A stretch of 64,000 bases of DNA from Bacillus sp. EB106-08-02-XG196 (GCF_013396335.1 NZ_JABWSY010000003.1:284880-348879); one strand, 5' to 3'. Numbered from the stretch's first letter, positions 43,187 through 53,975 are shown. The notes: a model not told the origin generated them from the letters alone. Numbers and translations: made by a program.

Positions 43187-44674
43187 ATGTTACCAGAACG
43201 TGAAGTAGAAATATTCCAGCAATCTGTAGATCGACAAAATGAACAGACATTAAAACGCGAGTTAAAATCCCGGCATTTAACGATGATTTCCATTGGAGGT
43301 GCAATAGGGACTGGACTGTTCCTTAGCAGCGGGACAGCAATCAGCACAGCCGGCCCTGGAGGAGCTTTACTTGCATATACCATAGTTGGCGCAATGGTCT
43401 TTTTTATCATGACGAGTTTAGGGGAAATGGCTGCATTTATGCCAGTTAGTGGTTCATTTAGTACGTATGGGACAAAATTTGTAGACCCAGCATTTGGTTT
43501 TGCGATTGGATGGACCTACTGGTTTAGCTGGGCGATGACCATTGCTGCTGAATTAGCCGCCTCAACCATGATCATGAAATTTTGGTTTCCGGATAGTCCT
43601 TCCTGGGTATGGAGTGCATCATTTTTAGTACTTATATTTCTATTAAACTATTTATCTGTTAAGGGATATGGGGAAGGGGAATATTGGCTGTCCTTAATTA
43701 AAGTATCAGCGATTGTACTATTTATTATTGTTGGTGTTCTGATGATTTTCGGCATTATGGGAGGAGAAGCAGTAGGGTTTAAAAACTTTACAGTGGATAA
43801 TGCTCCTTTTTCAGGTGGTATTTTAAGTGTTTTTGTTATATTTATTGCAGCAGGTTTTTCTTTCCAAGGTACGGAAATTGTGGGCGTTACGGCAGGAGAA
43901 AGTGAGGATCCAGCCAAAAATGTACCAAAGGCAATTAAAAGTGTTTTCTGGAGAATCCTGATTTTTTATATTTTGGCGATTGCTGTGATTGGGCTTCTTA
44001 TTCCATATACCAATCCGAATTTACAAAATGATAATGTGATGGTAAGTCCATTTACCCTCATTTTTGAAAAGGCTGGGATTGCCTTTGCAGCTTCAATTAT
44101 GAATGCGGTTATTTTAACTGCGGTATTATCAGCGGGTAATTCTAGTTTATATGCTTCAACACGCATGTTGTATTCGATGGCGAAGTCGGGACAAGCACCT
44201 CGGATTTTTGGACAACTTAACAACCGTGGAGTTCCCGTTGCAGGTATTATTCTAACCTGTGCTATAGGTGCGCTTGCCTTTTTGGCTTCCTTCTTCGGTG
44301 ATGGTATGGTCTATATATGGTTAATGAATGCAATCAGTATAACAGGATTTATTTTCTGGCTAGGTATTTCCATCAGTCATTATCGATTCCGAAAAGCTCT
44401 TATCGCTCAAGGGCATTCTCTAGACAAGTTACCATATAAGGCAAAATGGTTTCCGATTGGACCAATTTTCGCGATTGCTTGTGGAATTATCGTAATAGTA
44501 GCTCAAAATTTCCAAGCCTTTCTTGCCGACCAGATTGATTGGGGCGGAGTTGTAGCAGCTTACTTAGGTATTCCGTTCTTCCTTAGTTTATATTTTGGAT
44601 ATAAATTGATTAAGAAAACGAAAGTGGTTAAACTTGAGGAAGTTGAGTTTGACTTTGATAAAAAATATCATTAG
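43187..44674 (+). CDS. APC-family amino acid permease under c-di-AMP control
   Basis: Transporter of about 495 residues with twelve spans. LTMISIGGAIGTGLFLSSGTA near residue 32, FQGTEIVGVTAGESEDP and SLYASTRMLYSMAKSGQAP place it with LysP/RocE-like permeases. It is a distant paralog of the permease at 33866. c-di-AMP control of a transporter fits the role of that messenger in osmolyte and amino-acid uptake. ATG at 43187 follows AAAGGA; an ATG at 43169 is inside that site. The sigma-54 promoter 750 bases upstream may also feed it. Confidence 0.87.
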   Translation: MLPEREVEIFQQSVDRQNEQTLKRELKSRHLTMISIGGAIGTGLFLSSGTAISTAGPGGALLAYTIVGAMVFFIMTSLGEMAAFMPVSGSFSTYGTKFVDPAFGFAIGWTYWFSWAMTIAAELAASTMIMKFWFPDSPSWVWSASFLVLIFLLNYLSVKGYGEGEYWLSLIKVSAIVLFIIVGVLMIFGIMGGEAVGFKNFTVDNAPFSGGILSVFVIFIAAGFSFQGTEIVGVTAGESEDPAKNVPKAIKSVFWRILIFYILAIAVIGLLIPYTNPNLQNDNVMVSPFTLIFEKAGIAFAASIMNAVILTAVLSAGNSSLYASTRMLYSMAKSGQAPRIFGQLNNRGVPVAGIILTCAIGALAFLASFFGDGMVYIWLMNAISITGFIFWLGISISHYRFRKALIAQGHSLDKLPYKAKWFPIGPIFAIACGIIVIVAQNFQAFLADQIDWGGVVAAYLGIPFFLSLYFGYKLIKKTKVVKLEEVEFDFDKKYH

Positions 44675-44712
44675 ACGATAACGTGGTTATTGTTGAAGAT
44701 GGAGAGAATATT

Positions 44713-44748
44713 CAGGCTCTTGGGAATGGTCCCAAGAGCCTGTTTCAT
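44713..44748 (+). terminator. Terminator after the riboswitch-controlled permease
   Basis: CAGGCTCTTGGGA and TCCCAAGAGCCTG form a 13-base perfect stem with loop ATGG, followed by TTTCATT. Confidence 0.88.
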
Positions 44749-44905
44749 TAGGAGCGCATTCATTAATAATTACAAAAAAGTATCTTTCTATTTTTGGGTA
44801 GTGAAATTCGAGATTTCTAGTTCTTATATCTTACTTATACTAATTTCCAAGAGTTGTATGTTATAATTCTATCAAATCAGACTATTAAAGCAAGGAGTGA
44901 AAATA

Positions 44906-45172
44906 ATGATAATTCGAAGTAAAGCGGATGTGGAGCAGTTTTGCGAGAGGTTTGGTGATCTGGCAAGTTGGGATGGTTCGAAGTACTACATTGCCGTACA
45001 AGATGAAGTAAACAGCGGTACCCTTACATTTATGCAATATCCAGATGGCACACTGACTGTACATCGTAAATATCAAACGTTTTGGGACATACATGAGCTT
45101 CCGGTTGATAGTAAAGATATATGGCGGTATAGGAAAGTTTTAAATCGTTACTTGAAAAATATCAATAATTAG
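44906..45172 (+). CDS. Small hypothetical protein, 88 residues
   Basis: Soluble protein beginning MIIRSKADVEQFCERFGDLA, with YYIAVQDEVNSGTLTFMQYP in the middle and a basic C-terminus. AAGGAG is eight bases before the ATG; a GTG nine bases earlier is possible. No family recognised. Aromatic and charged residues suggest a compact alpha/beta domain. A weak T-tailed hairpin follows before the glycogen genes. Confidence 0.72.
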   Translation: MIIRSKADVEQFCERFGDLASWDGSKYYIAVQDEVNSGTLTFMQYPDGTLTVHRKYQTFWDIHELPVDSKDIWRYRKVLNRYLKNINN

Positions 45173-45319
45173 GGAAGGTGACTCTTTTTTTCGGGGTCGC
45201 TTTTTTCATTTTTTTAAAATGATATAGTCAAAGTAATTTTATGCATTAAACCATACATTTTAGAAAAACTAACAGATAGTCTAGATATTATGGAAGAGCA
45301 GTTTAAAGAGGTGAGGCTA

Positions 45320-47248
45320 GTGGTTGTAACACATCCGACAGAGTATGAAGTATATCTTTTTCACGAAGGAAGTTTATTTGAGAGTTATAAAGTTTTTGGA
45401 GCTCATTCTGAAACCCAAGAAGGAGAAAAAGGCACTCGCTTTACTGTTTGGGCTCCCCATGCGACCCAATTACATGTTGTCGGGGATTTCAATAAATGGG
45501 ATGGTAGTTATCATGAAATGACGAAACTTAATAAACAAGGAATATGGTCACTTTTTATTCCGGGGCTGCTAGAAAATGATATTTACAAGTATCAAATTAA
45601 AACAGCTGCCGGAGACACCATCCTAAAATCAGATCCGTATGCATTTTATTCAGAAGTCAGGCCAAATACCGCGTCTATTATCTATGACCTGGAAGGATAC
45701 ATTTGGCAGGACCAGAAATGGTATCGAAATAAAAAAAAGAAAACGGTGTATGAAGAACCGCTTGCCATTTATGAGGTACATTTAGGCTCTTGGAAGAAAA
45801 AGGGTGAAGAGGAGTTTTATACATATAGGGAGCTAGCAGATGAACTGATTCCATACGTACTTGAACATCACTTTACACACATTGAACTTTTGCCTCTAGT
45901 TGAACATCCTTATGACCGTTCTTGGGGATATCAAGGAACTGGATACTATTCTGCAACAAGTCGATATGGTACCCCGCACGATTTAATGTATTTTATTGAC
46001 CAATGTCACCAAAGTGGAATAGGTGTTATTCTGGATTGGGTTCCGGGACATTTCTGTAAGGATGCCCATGGTTTGTATATGTTTGATGGACTGACTACTT
46101 ATGAATATGAAGATGTTTACGTAAAAGAAAATCCGATATGGGGTACAGCGAATTTTGATTTGGGAAAAGGTGAAGTGCAAAGCTTTTTAATATCTAACGC
46201 CTTATTCTGGATCAAATACTATCATATTGATGGATTTCGTGTTGATGCGGTTGCCAACATGCTATACTGGCAAGCCGGGGGGGAATCTCAAAAGAATGAA
46301 TATGCCGTTAGCTTCTTAAGAAAGCTGAATGAGGTTGTGTTTGAAGCCGAACCTAATCTGCTCATGATAGCTGAGGATTCGACCGATTGGCCGCTTGTGA
46401 CAAGACCCACCTCTGAAGGTGGTTTAGGTTTTAACTATAAATGGAACATGGGTTGGATGAACGATATTTTAAAATATATGGAAGCGGATCCGCAGAATAG
46501 AAAGTATTTGCATGATAAAGTAACCTTCTCCATCCTGTATGCTTTTACAGAAAACTTCATCTTACCTCTGTCGCATGATGAGGTAGTTCATGGGAAAAAG
46601 TCACTTCTAAATAAAATGCCAGGAGATTATTGGCGAAAATTTGCACAGCTGCGTCTTTTGTTCGGGTACCTAATGACACACCCTGGTAAAAAGCTGTTAT
46701 TTATGGGTGGAGAGTTTGGTCAGTTTGATGAATGGAAGGATTTAGAGGATTTAGATTGGGAGTTACAGGATTTTGAGATGCATCGCATCTTGCATGATTA
46801 CTTTAAAGAATTGATGCAGCTATATAACCGTTCGAAAGCGTTGTGGGAGCTTGACCATACCCACGAAGGCTTTGAATGGATTGATGCAGATAATAAAGAT
46901 CAAAGTATATTCTCGTTTATGAGAAAAGACAAAAATGAAGACCCGCTTATTATCGTGTGTAATTTTACAGAGTTCGTTTATGAGAACTACAAAGTTGGGG
47001 TACCTTCTCACGCTTTTTACAATGAAATTTTTAATAGTGATCGTATTCATTACGGTGGTTCTGGTCAGGTGAATAATAAGAAAATGATAGTGATTGAAGA
47101 GCCCTTTCACAACCAGTTATGTCATCTCGAAATGACGATCCCGCCTTTTGGGATGTCCATCTTACGACCAGTTAAAACTAGAAAGGGGACAAATCGCAAT
47201 GGTACAAAAAAAGTGCGTAGCAATGTTACTAGCAGGAGGACAAGGTAG
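45320..47248 (+). CDS. glgB: 1,4-alpha-glucan branching enzyme
   Basis: Transfers alpha-1,4 glucan chains to alpha-1,6 positions in glycogen synthesis; cytoplasmic GH13 enzyme of 642 residues. CBM48 domain at about 30-110 ([20 protein letters not shown]), then the barrel with [25 protein letters not shown] (nucleophile Asp), AEDST (acid/base Glu) and [13 protein letters not shown] start at 45320 after GAGGTGAGG aligns the N-terminus ([19 protein letters not shown]) with Bacillus GlgB. First gene of glgBCDA and overlaps glgC by 50 bases. Confidence 0.95.
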   Translation: MVVTHPTEYEVYLFHEGSLFESYKVFGAHSETQEGEKGTRFTVWAPHATQLHVVGDFNKWDGSYHEMTKLNKQGIWSLFIPGLLENDIYKYQIKTAAGDTILKSDPYAFYSEVRPNTASIIYDLEGYIWQDQKWYRNKKKKTVYEEPLAIYEVHLGSWKKKGEEEFYTYRELADELIPYVLEHHFTHIELLPLVEHPYDRSWGYQGTGYYSATSRYGTPHDLMYFIDQCHQSGIGVILDWVPGHFCKDAHGLYMFDGLTTYEYEDVYVKENPIWGTANFDLGKGEVQSFLISNALFWIKYYHIDGFRVDAVANMLYWQAGGESQKNEYAVSFLRKLNEVVFEAEPNLLMIAEDSTDWPLVTRPTSEGGLGFNYKWNMGWMNDILKYMEADPQNRKYLHDKVTFSILYAFTENFILPLSHDEVVHGKKSLLNKMPGDYWRKFAQLRLLFGYLMTHPGKKLLFMGGEFGQFDEWKDLEDLDWELQDFEMHRILHDYFKELMQLYNRSKALWELDHTHEGFEWIDADNKDQSIFSFMRKDKNEDPLIIVCNFTEFVYENYKVGVPSHAFYNEIFNSDRIHYGGSGQVNNKKMIVIEEPFHNQLCHLEMTIPPFGMSILRPVKTRKGTNRNGTKKVRSNVTSRRTR

Positions 47249-48326
47249 CCGTCTCGGTGCTCTTACTAGATATATTGCAAAGCCGGCTGTTTCATTCGGC
47301 GGCAAATATCGAATAATAGATTTTCCATTAAGTAATTGTACAAACTCTGGAATTGAAACTGTAGGTGTGTTAACACAGTATCAACCTCTGGTTTTACACT
47401 CTTATATTGGGATCGGTGCTGCTTGGGATTTAGATAGAAGTAATGGCGGAGTCACCGTATTGCCTCCGTATGCGGAAACCTCTGGCGTTAAATGGTATAA
47501 AGGCACTGCCAGCGCGATTTACGAAAATATTAATTACATAAAGCAATACAATCCAGAATACGTACTGATTCTTTCTGGTGACCACATTTACAAGATGGAT
47601 TATTCTAAAATGCTTGATTATCATATTGAAAAGGATGCAGATGTTAGCATCTCTGTTATAGAGGTACCTTGGGAAGAAGCAAGCCGTTTTGGAATTATGA
47701 ATACTAACATGAACTTAGATATTATCGAATTTGAGGAAAAACCAAAATCACCAAAAAGTAATTTGGCTTCTATGGGAATTTATATCTTTAATTGGTCCGT
47801 TTTAAGAACGTTTTTAGAAATAGACGATAATAATCCAGAATCCTCCAATGATTTTGGGAAGGATATTATTCCATTATTACTGGAAGAAAATAAAAAGGTG
47901 GTTGCGTATCCATTCAAGGGATACTGGAAGGACGTAGGTACTGTAAAAAGTTTATGGGAAGCAAATATGGATTTATTAACAGAAGAAACAGAACTAGATC
48001 TTTATGACCGAAATTGGAGAATTTACTCTGTAAATCCGAACCAGCCGCCGCAATATATATCACCCACTGCTCAAGTAGAAGAGTCACTAATTAATGAAGG
48101 CTGTATAGTAAAAGGAAACATAAAGCATTCTGTTCTATTCCAAGGCGTAACGGTCGAAGAAGGAAGTGTGATTCAGGACTCCGTAATCATGCCCAATGCT
48201 CGAATCGGAAAAAATGTATTAATTGAGAAGGCGATCATCGCTGAAGGAATGGTGGTCGAGGATAATGCCATGATTCGTCCTGAAAAGAAAAGGGATGATG
48301 TCATTCTGATTGCGAAGGAAGATTAG
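47199..48326 (+). CDS. glgC: Glucose-1-phosphate adenylyltransferase, catalytic subunit
   Basis: Makes ADP-glucose from ATP and glucose-1-phosphate. 375 residues: nucleotidyltransferase domain with [11 protein letters not shown] at the start, [20 protein letters not shown] and the sugar-binding EFEEKPKSP, then a left-handed beta-helix C-terminus with hexapeptide repeats. In Bacillus it pairs with GlgD, encoded 32 bases downstream. Start at 47199 after AAAGGGG, inside the glgB 3' end. Confidence 0.95.
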   Translation: MVQKKCVAMLLAGGQGSRLGALTRYIAKPAVSFGGKYRIIDFPLSNCTNSGIETVGVLTQYQPLVLHSYIGIGAAWDLDRSNGGVTVLPPYAETSGVKWYKGTASAIYENINYIKQYNPEYVLILSGDHIYKMDYSKMLDYHIEKDADVSISVIEVPWEEASRFGIMNTNMNLDIIEFEEKPKSPKSNLASMGIYIFNWSVLRTFLEIDDNNPESSNDFGKDIIPLLLEENKKVVAYPFKGYWKDVGTVKSLWEANMDLLTEETELDLYDRNWRIYSVNPNQPPQYISPTAQVEESLINEGCIVKGNIKHSVLFQGVTVEEGSVIQDSVIMPNARIGKNVLIEKAIIAEGMVVEDNAMIRPEKKRDDVILIAKED

Positions 48327-48358
48327 CGCAAAAACTGACAGGAAAGGAATAAGATACT

Positions 48359-49375
48359 ATGCCGCAATCAATGCTAGGAATTATCAATGCTACCCATGAG
48401 TTAGACACCTTTCAAAATTTAACAGCTCATCGTTCCATAGCTGCACTTCCTTTTGCAGGACGATATCGTTTGATCGATTTTATGTTATCGAATATGGTGA
48501 ATTCAGGGATCACGAGTGTGGCTATTTTCACAGGTCATGGGGTAAGGTCACTTATGGACCATTTAGGATGTGGAAAGCAATGGGACTTGGATAGAAAACG
48601 TGATGGACTATTCGTGTTTACACCAGATGGCAAATCTAAAGACGAGGCATTTGGGTCCTTCGCACATTTAGCTAAGAATATAACCTTTTTCTTACGCAGC
48701 AGGCAAAAATACGTTGTGATTACAAATTGCAATATTATTGGGACTATAAATTTCAGTTCTGTTTTGGTTCATCATATTGAAACAGATGCGAATATTACAG
48801 AGATTGTTCATAATGGAGAATCGCTGCATACGTATATTTTAGAAAAAGAATTATTGCTCTCTTTATTTGAGCAATACAAAGATCAGGGCTATTACAGTAT
48901 TTTAGATGTCGTAAATGAGCAACTTGATAAATTTAAAGTTGAAAAGTATGAATGGAAGGAATATAGTGCAACTATAGACTCTCTCGATAGTTACTATAAA
49001 CATAGCATGGATATGCTTACGGCAGCGGCATATTATCATGTATTTACGAAAAACGAGCCAATCTTCACAAAGGTAAAAGATGAACCTCCAACACGATATA
49101 AAACCGGTGCCAAAGTTTCAAATTCTTTGATTGCAAATGGCTGCATGATTCAAGGTGAAGTGGAGAATTGCATTATTTCTCGTGCGGTTAAAATCGGGAA
49201 GGGCGCTGTTATTCGTAACTCCATTATTATGCAAAAAACACAAATTGAAGATAATTGTGTACTCGATGGAGTCATCATTGATAAGGATGTTAAAATTGAA
49301 AGTGGTGTCAAATTAACAGGAACAAGAGAAAACCCTTATGTGGTAGAAAAAGGGACAGTACAAAAGGGGCGCTGA
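48359..49375 (+). CDS. glgD: Glucose-1-phosphate adenylyltransferase, GlgD subunit
   Basis: Homolog of GlgC, 338 residues, forming the hetero-oligomeric pyrophosphorylase. The N-terminal G-rich nucleotide loop of GlgC is missing (here LGIINATHELDTFQNLTAHR), which fits a modulatory role, while the beta-helix repeats near the end remain (NSLIANGCMIQGEVENCIIS). AAAGGAA stands before ATG and the stop is three bases before glgA. Confidence 0.92.
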   Translation: MPQSMLGIINATHELDTFQNLTAHRSIAALPFAGRYRLIDFMLSNMVNSGITSVAIFTGHGVRSLMDHLGCGKQWDLDRKRDGLFVFTPDGKSKDEAFGSFAHLAKNITFFLRSRQKYVVITNCNIIGTINFSSVLVHHIETDANITEIVHNGESLHTYILEKELLLSLFEQYKDQGYYSILDVVNEQLDKFKVEKYEWKEYSATIDSLDSYYKHSMDMLTAAAYYHVFTKNEPIFTKVKDEPPTRYKTGAKVSNSLIANGCMIQGEVENCIISRAVKIGKGAVIRNSIIMQKTQIEDNCVLDGVIIDKDVKIESGVKLTGTRENPYVVEKGTVQKGR

Positions 49376-49378
49376 GAA

Positions 49379-50821
49379 GTGAAAGTTTTATTTGCCGTAT
49401 CTGAGTGTGTTCCGTTTGTGAAAACAGGTGGCCTTGCGGACGTAGCGGGCGCACTTCCTAAAGAGTTAAAAAAGTTAGGTACAGAAGTTCATGTAATGTT
49501 ACCGAATTACAGTTTAATTTCTGATGAGTTTAAACAATCTTTCCAATTTAAAACATCCATTGAAGTACAGTTAGGATCAATGAATCAATATTGTGGCATC
49601 TTTAATATGGAACTTGATGGAATTACATACCATTTTATTGATAACGAATATTATTTTCATCGGAGTTCATTGTATGGACAAGACGATGATGGAGAACGAT
49701 TTTCGTTTTTCTCAAAAGCTGTACTCGAGTGTATACCACATCTAGATTTTATTCCTGATGTGATTCATTCTCACGACTGGCATACAGCCATGGTGAACTT
49801 TTTATTAAAGTTCCAGTATCGTCATCTACCAATGTATGAAAAAATAAAAACCGTATTTACGATTCATAATTTGCAATTCCAAGGTATCTTCCCATTTGAG
49901 AAAATTAGTGAACTGTTACAAGTAGATCCTCAATATTTTAACATGGAACAGCTCGAATTTTATGGAAATGTTAACTTTATGAAAGGTGGTATCGTTTTAT
50001 CTGATCGTGTAACAACCGTCAGCCCAACTTATAAAGAGGAAATTCAATTTCCTTATTTTGGCGAAAGGCTTGATGGACTATTACGAAAGCACAGCGATAA
50101 ACTTATAGGAATATTAAATGGTATAGACGATTCAGTTTATAATCCAAGAATTGATCGAGATATCGCTGTTTCTTATGACCTTGATACCATAAAAGGAAAA
50201 CTAGAAAATAAGAAAGTTTTACAACACTATTTCGGATTGCCCGAAAAAGATAGCACACCCATAATTGCAATGGTAACACGCTTAACACCGCAAAAAGGTT
50301 TAGACTTAGTCCTGCATGTATTTCACGAGATGATTCAGGATGATGTACAATTCATCTTGCTTGGTTCTGGTGACCATCATTTTGAAAACTTCTTTAATCA
50401 AATGGCCCAAGAATACCCGGATAAAGTGAAGGTATACATTGGGTTTAATGAGGCGTTAGCCCATCAAATTTATGCAGGGGCGGATTTGTTTTTAATGCCT
50501 TCGCAGTTTGAACCATGTGGATTAGGACAGCTTATTGCCTTGCAGTATGGAACAATACCCATCGTGAGAGAAACAGGCGGATTAAATGATACTGTTCAAT
50601 CTTATGATGAATCAAGTGGTATTGGTAATGGATTTTCTTTTAAGAATTTGAACGCCCATGATTTGCTGCATACCGTGAGAAGAGCCTTAGATTTTTATCA
50701 TCAAAATGAAAATTGGAGCCGCTTAATACAAAATGCAATGACTCAAGATTATAGTTGGTTACAGTCAGCGAAGAAATATAATGAAATATACGAGGAACTG
50801 CTTGAAGGCTCAGTAGAATAA
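49379..50821 (+). CDS. glgA: Glycogen synthase (ADP-glucose)
   Basis: GT5 enzyme of 480 residues that extends alpha-1,4 glucan from ADP-glucose. [16 protein letters not shown] near residue 15 is the ADP-glucose loop, [11 protein letters not shown] and the C-terminal [25 protein letters not shown] the second nucleotide site. GTG start, AGGGGC upstream, directly behind glgD. The usual glgP phosphorylase gene does not follow; instead a terminator and metE on the other strand. Confidence 0.95.
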   Translation: MKVLFAVSECVPFVKTGGLADVAGALPKELKKLGTEVHVMLPNYSLISDEFKQSFQFKTSIEVQLGSMNQYCGIFNMELDGITYHFIDNEYYFHRSSLYGQDDDGERFSFFSKAVLECIPHLDFIPDVIHSHDWHTAMVNFLLKFQYRHLPMYEKIKTVFTIHNLQFQGIFPFEKISELLQVDPQYFNMEQLEFYGNVNFMKGGIVLSDRVTTVSPTYKEEIQFPYFGERLDGLLRKHSDKLIGILNGIDDSVYNPRIDRDIAVSYDLDTIKGKLENKKVLQHYFGLPEKDSTPIIAMVTRLTPQKGLDLVLHVFHEMIQDDVQFILLGSGDHHFENFFNQMAQEYPDKVKVYIGFNEALAHQIYAGADLFLMPSQFEPCGLGQLIALQYGTIPIVRETGGLNDTVQSYDESSGIGNGFSFKNLNAHDLLHTVRRALDFYHQNENWSRLIQNAMTQDYSWLQSAKKYNEIYEELLEGSVE

Positions 50822-50840
50822 AGGATCCTTGCTATCATTC

Positions 50841-50890
50841 AAAAGGGGAAGATGTAAGTACATTTGCAACTTACACCTTCTTCCTTTTAT
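50841..50890. terminator. Bidirectional terminator between glgA and metE
   Basis: AAAAGG-GAAG-TGTAAGT on the left pairs with ACTTACA-CTTC-CCTTTT on the right with small bulges; T-rich on both sides. It ends eight bases before the metE stop. Confidence 0.82.
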
Positions 50891-50897
50891 AGGCAGT

Positions 50898-53192
50898 TTA
50901 AACAGTTTGTTGTTGCTGTTGCTGGCGTAGTTTTCGTGCAGCTGTCACCATATTTTTTAATGAGAAAATAGTTTCATCTTCATGTCGTGTTTTTAAACCG
51001 CAATCTGGATTCACCCAAAACTGTTCTTTTGAAATAATCTCTAAGCTGTCTTTTAATATGGTATTGATTTCTTCTACACTTGGAATACGCGGGCTGTGTA
51101 TATCATACACACCTAAACCGATACCAAGTTCATATGGATTTTGTTTTAGTGATTGTAGTAGTTCCCCATGACTTCGAGACGTTTCGATAGAAATTACATC
51201 TGCATCAAGGGCCCGAATTGGCTCTATAAAGTTATTAAACTCGCAATAACACATATGCGTATGAATTTGTGTTTCATTTCTGACACTAGAAGTCGCGAGC
51301 TTGAATGCATTTACTGCCCATAATAAATATTCTTTCCAGTCTTCTTTTCTTAGTGGCAAGCCTTCACGTAATGCGGGTTCATCCACCTGAATAATAGCGA
51401 TGCCTGCATTTTCTAATGCTTGAATTTCTTCCTTCAGAGCTAAAGCAATTTGGTTGGCTACATGTTCACGAGAAAGATCATCACGGACAAAAGACCAATT
51501 TAAGATGGTGACAGGGCCTGTTAACATTCCTTTAACATACTTAGACGTTAATTGCTGTGCTTCTACAACTTCCTTCACAGTCATTGGCGATGTCCACTCG
51601 ATGTCACCGTAAATAATCGGTGGTTTTACAGAACGTGACCCATATGATACCACCCAGGCTTTTTCTGTAAAAGCAAAACCTCTCAGCTTTTCACCAAAGA
51701 ATTCGACCATATCTGTTCTCTCAAATTCACCATGAACGAGGACATCAAGGCCAATTTCTTCCTGGATTTCTATCCAACGTGCTGTTTCACTTTTCACAAA
51801 CTCAGCGTAATCAGAGTCCGTTATTTCATTTTTGCGCCATGCCGTTCGTGTTCGTTTTACTTGATCCGATTGAGGGAAGCTGCCAATTGTTGTTGTTGGA
51901 AAATCCGGTAATTGTAATGACGCTTGCTGTAAAGGTTGACGTTCCTTAAATGGCATTGGACGTGTGAAATTCTCAGGTTTGACTTGTAATAAAAGCTCCT
52001 TCACACGTGTGTTTTTCCTCGTCTCATGCTGTTCTAAGGCTTGAATAGCCGCCATACTTTGTGACACACTTTTATTTCCTGACCAATTCTCGTCTGAAAC
52101 AAAGGATTTTATGTGTGTTAACTCAATGATTTTCTCATCGGCGAAGGATAATGCATTTAGTAATGTTGCATCAAGAGTCTTTTCAGATTTAGTTGTCACC
52201 GGAACATGCTGCATACTGCAAGAAGATTGAACCCAAGCTTCCTTTACACCGCTTAAAGATAAAATTGCTTTTGTCATCATTGCTTTTTCAGCCAAATTTG
52301 CCCGCCAAATATCACGCCCATTTATGATTCCAATCCCTAATACTTTATCTTCTGGGAACCCGTATTTACGGAGTGAAGACATATTCTCATCAGCACCATG
52401 AATAAAATCAAGACCAACTCCTGCAACAGGTAATTGAATGAGCTCTTCATACGCTGATAGTCCTTCAAAATAGGTTTGTACCATCAATTTCGCTGCTGGG
52501 ACTTCAACTCTTAATTGTTTATAAATTTGTTGAACTAGTTTTACATCTTCAGGTGCTAGTGAAAGGACTAATGCTGGTTCTTCCACTTGAATCCACTCTG
52601 CCCCTGCATCTACAAGTTGTTGGAGTACTTGAGCATAAAGAGGTAAGAGTCTTAAAATAAAGGATGCTTTGGATAGTGAATCATAGCCCTTTGACAATTG
52701 AACAAAAGAATAGGGACCTATAATGGTCGGCTTTGTAATTAGATCTAGTTCAAATTTCGCTTCTAAAAAATAATCTAAAATATAGTTTTGAGTTAATTCT
52801 AGTGGCTGGTTTTCATACTCAGGTACAATGTAGTGGTAGTTTGTATTAAACCATTTGGTCATCTCAGAAGCTACAACATTGTTAGCCCCACGTGCCATTG
52901 CGTAATAAGTTGGTAAATCTACCTTTTCGCCTTTCCATTTATAACGGGCTGGAATTAAACCGAACATGGTCGCGAGGTCTAGCATACGGTCATAAAAAGT
53001 AAAATCTCCGACCGTGAGAATGTCTAATCCTAATGTTTGCTGGTGCCTCAAATGATTCAAGCGTATGGTCTTCATCTCAAAGATAAACTCTTCCTCTGAT
53101 ATCTGATCCTTCCAAAAAGATTCCACACAGCGTTTCCACTCTCGATTACCACCTATGTATGGGTAACCAATGGCTGTACTCACTAAATTCAT
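50898..53192 (-). CDS. metE: Cobalamin-independent methionine synthase
   Basis: Transfers a methyl group from methyltetrahydropteroyl-triglutamate to homocysteine without vitamin B12, last step of methionine synthesis. 764 residues, full length, in two barrels. Zinc ligands are visible in the C-terminal half: HTHMCYCEF (His, Cys) and the late NPDCGLKTR (Cys); FPTTTIGSFPQ opens the second barrel, and GEFERTDMV is also typical. Start at 53192 with AGGAGG upstream. A cobalamin riboswitch and terminator precede it, so B12 should switch it off. Confidence 0.96.
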   Translation of the reverse strand: MNLVSTAIGYPYIGGNREWKRCVESFWKDQISEEEFIFEMKTIRLNHLRHQQTLGLDILTVGDFTFYDRMLDLATMFGLIPARYKWKGEKVDLPTYYAMARGANNVVASEMTKWFNTNYHYIVPEYENQPLELTQNYILDYFLEAKFELDLITKPTIIGPYSFVQLSKGYDSLSKASFILRLLPLYAQVLQQLVDAGAEWIQVEEPALVLSLAPEDVKLVQQIYKQLRVEVPAAKLMVQTYFEGLSAYEELIQLPVAGVGLDFIHGADENMSSLRKYGFPEDKVLGIGIINGRDIWRANLAEKAMMTKAILSLSGVKEAWVQSSCSMQHVPVTTKSEKTLDATLLNALSFADEKIIELTHIKSFVSDENWSGNKSVSQSMAAIQALEQHETRKNTRVKELLLQVKPENFTRPMPFKERQPLQQASLQLPDFPTTTIGSFPQSDQVKRTRTAWRKNEITDSDYAEFVKSETARWIEIQEEIGLDVLVHGEFERTDMVEFFGEKLRGFAFTEKAWVVSYGSRSVKPPIIYGDIEWTSPMTVKEVVEAQQLTSKYVKGMLTGPVTILNWSFVRDDLSREHVANQIALALKEEIQALENAGIAIIQVDEPALREGLPLRKEDWKEYLLWAVNAFKLATSSVRNETQIHTHMCYCEFNNFIEPIRALDADVISIETSRSHGELLQSLKQNPYELGIGLGVYDIHSPRIPSVEEINTILKDSLEIISKEQFWVNPDCGLKTRHEDETIFSLKNMVTAARKLRQQQQQQTV

Positions 53193-53231
53193 TTTTACGA
53201 TTCCTCCTTTACATTTACATATTCCAAATAC

Positions 53232-53263
53232 AAAAAAGCCATCTCCATGAAAAGGAAATGGCT
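53232..53263 (-). terminator. Terminator in the metE leader
   Basis: On the minus strand AGCCATTTCC pairs with GGAGATGGCT and is followed by TTTTTT, between the cobalamin riboswitch and metE. It is the expected expression platform. Confidence 0.85.
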
Positions 53264-53364
53264 ATACATTCAAGTTAAAGGTATGTCTAAGAAATCAAAC
53301 AACTCATAACTCGTTTGTCGTACGAATGTCACCACCTATTCCACGTAGGTATTTGGTGTGTACT

Positions 53365-53535
53365 AGAATTGGCAGGTCTCCTGGCTCATCATCAATGTTC
53401 ATCACACCTTCCCATCAAAAGACAGTGGTATTTGTGATTAACTCCGAATTACAGTTGCGGGACAGCGACGGAATTACACCGTTCTTCCCTTTTAAGCCAA
53501 GCCTCAGCTTGGCACCAATTCTTACACGATATGTA
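53365..53535 (-). ncRNA. Cobalamin riboswitch of metE
   Basis: On the minus strand: GGTGCC near the 5' end, AAAAGGGAA, GGTGTAATTCCGTCGCTGTC, CCGCAACTGTA and GCCAGGAGACCTGCC, the B12 box. These are the conserved cobalamin riboswitch parts in order. About 100 bases further a terminator precedes metE. Confidence 0.92.
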
Positions 53536-53601
53536 ATTGCCAATAAATATAACATACACATATTCTGGTGTACATAATTTTCTGAGAATTTATTTTTGTT
53601 A

Positions 53602-53630
53602 TTGTCAAAGTAGATAATGTATATTATATT
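53602..53630 (+). promoter_or_regulatory. Sigma-A promoter of the ribonucleotide reductase operon
   Basis: TTGTCA (53602-53607), 17 bases, TATATT (53625-53630). The start point would be near 53637, right at the first NrdR-like box. Confidence 0.7.
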
Positions 53631-53637
53631 TGTTGTT

Positions 53638-53685
53638 ATACAATATTTAGTGTTGCTTGTAATGGAGTGACACTAAATATAGATA
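53638..53685 (+). promoter_or_regulatory. Paired NrdR boxes
   Basis: ATACAATATTTAGTGT at 53638 fits the NrdR box ACACWATATATWGTGT at about 14 of 16 places, and ACACTAAATATAGATA at 53670 at about 12. The boxes start 32 bases apart, three helical turns, the spacing known for NrdR pairs. ATATTTAGTGT and ACACTAAATAT also form an 11-base inverted repeat. They cover the transcription start. Confidence 0.65.
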
Positions 53686-53694
53686 ATGACCAAA

Positions 53695-53850
53695 TTTAAT
53701 GGTGTCTGTATAGACTTAATAGGGAATCTGGTGATAATCCAGAACTGTACCCGCAACTGTAAGTGCTGACGAAATAATCATATCCACTGTCATTGGACGG
53801 GAAGGGATTAGAGTAGGAAGATGCACAAGTCAGGAGACCTGCCATTATTA
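53695..53850 (+). ncRNA. Cobalamin riboswitch of the ribonucleotide reductase operon
   Basis: Conserved parts in order: TAATAGGGAATCTGGTG, CCCGCAACTGTAAG, and GTCAGGAGACCTGCC (B12 box). A terminator stem with T run follows at 53947, before the first gene. Binding of adenosylcobalamin should stop transcription of the operon. Confidence 0.92.
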
Positions 53851-53946
53851 TTACGTATTATCTTCTTCGGGAGTTGGGAGGATATAACGAGGGTATGCCT
53901 ACTATTACAGTGACCAAATACTGTATGATAGATTATTCCACGTTAT

Positions 53947-53975
53947 AAACCCATCTTCATTGATGGGTTTTTTTG
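53947..53975 (+). terminator. Terminator of the reductase leader
   Basis: AAACCCATC and GATGGGTTT form a nine-base stem with a six-base loop and a T run, 45 bases before the gene start. Expression platform of the cobalamin riboswitch. Confidence 0.88.

Noticed and set aside
53326..53577. 83-residue ORF on the plus strand
   Set aside because: It is the complement of the cobalamin riboswitch of metE.
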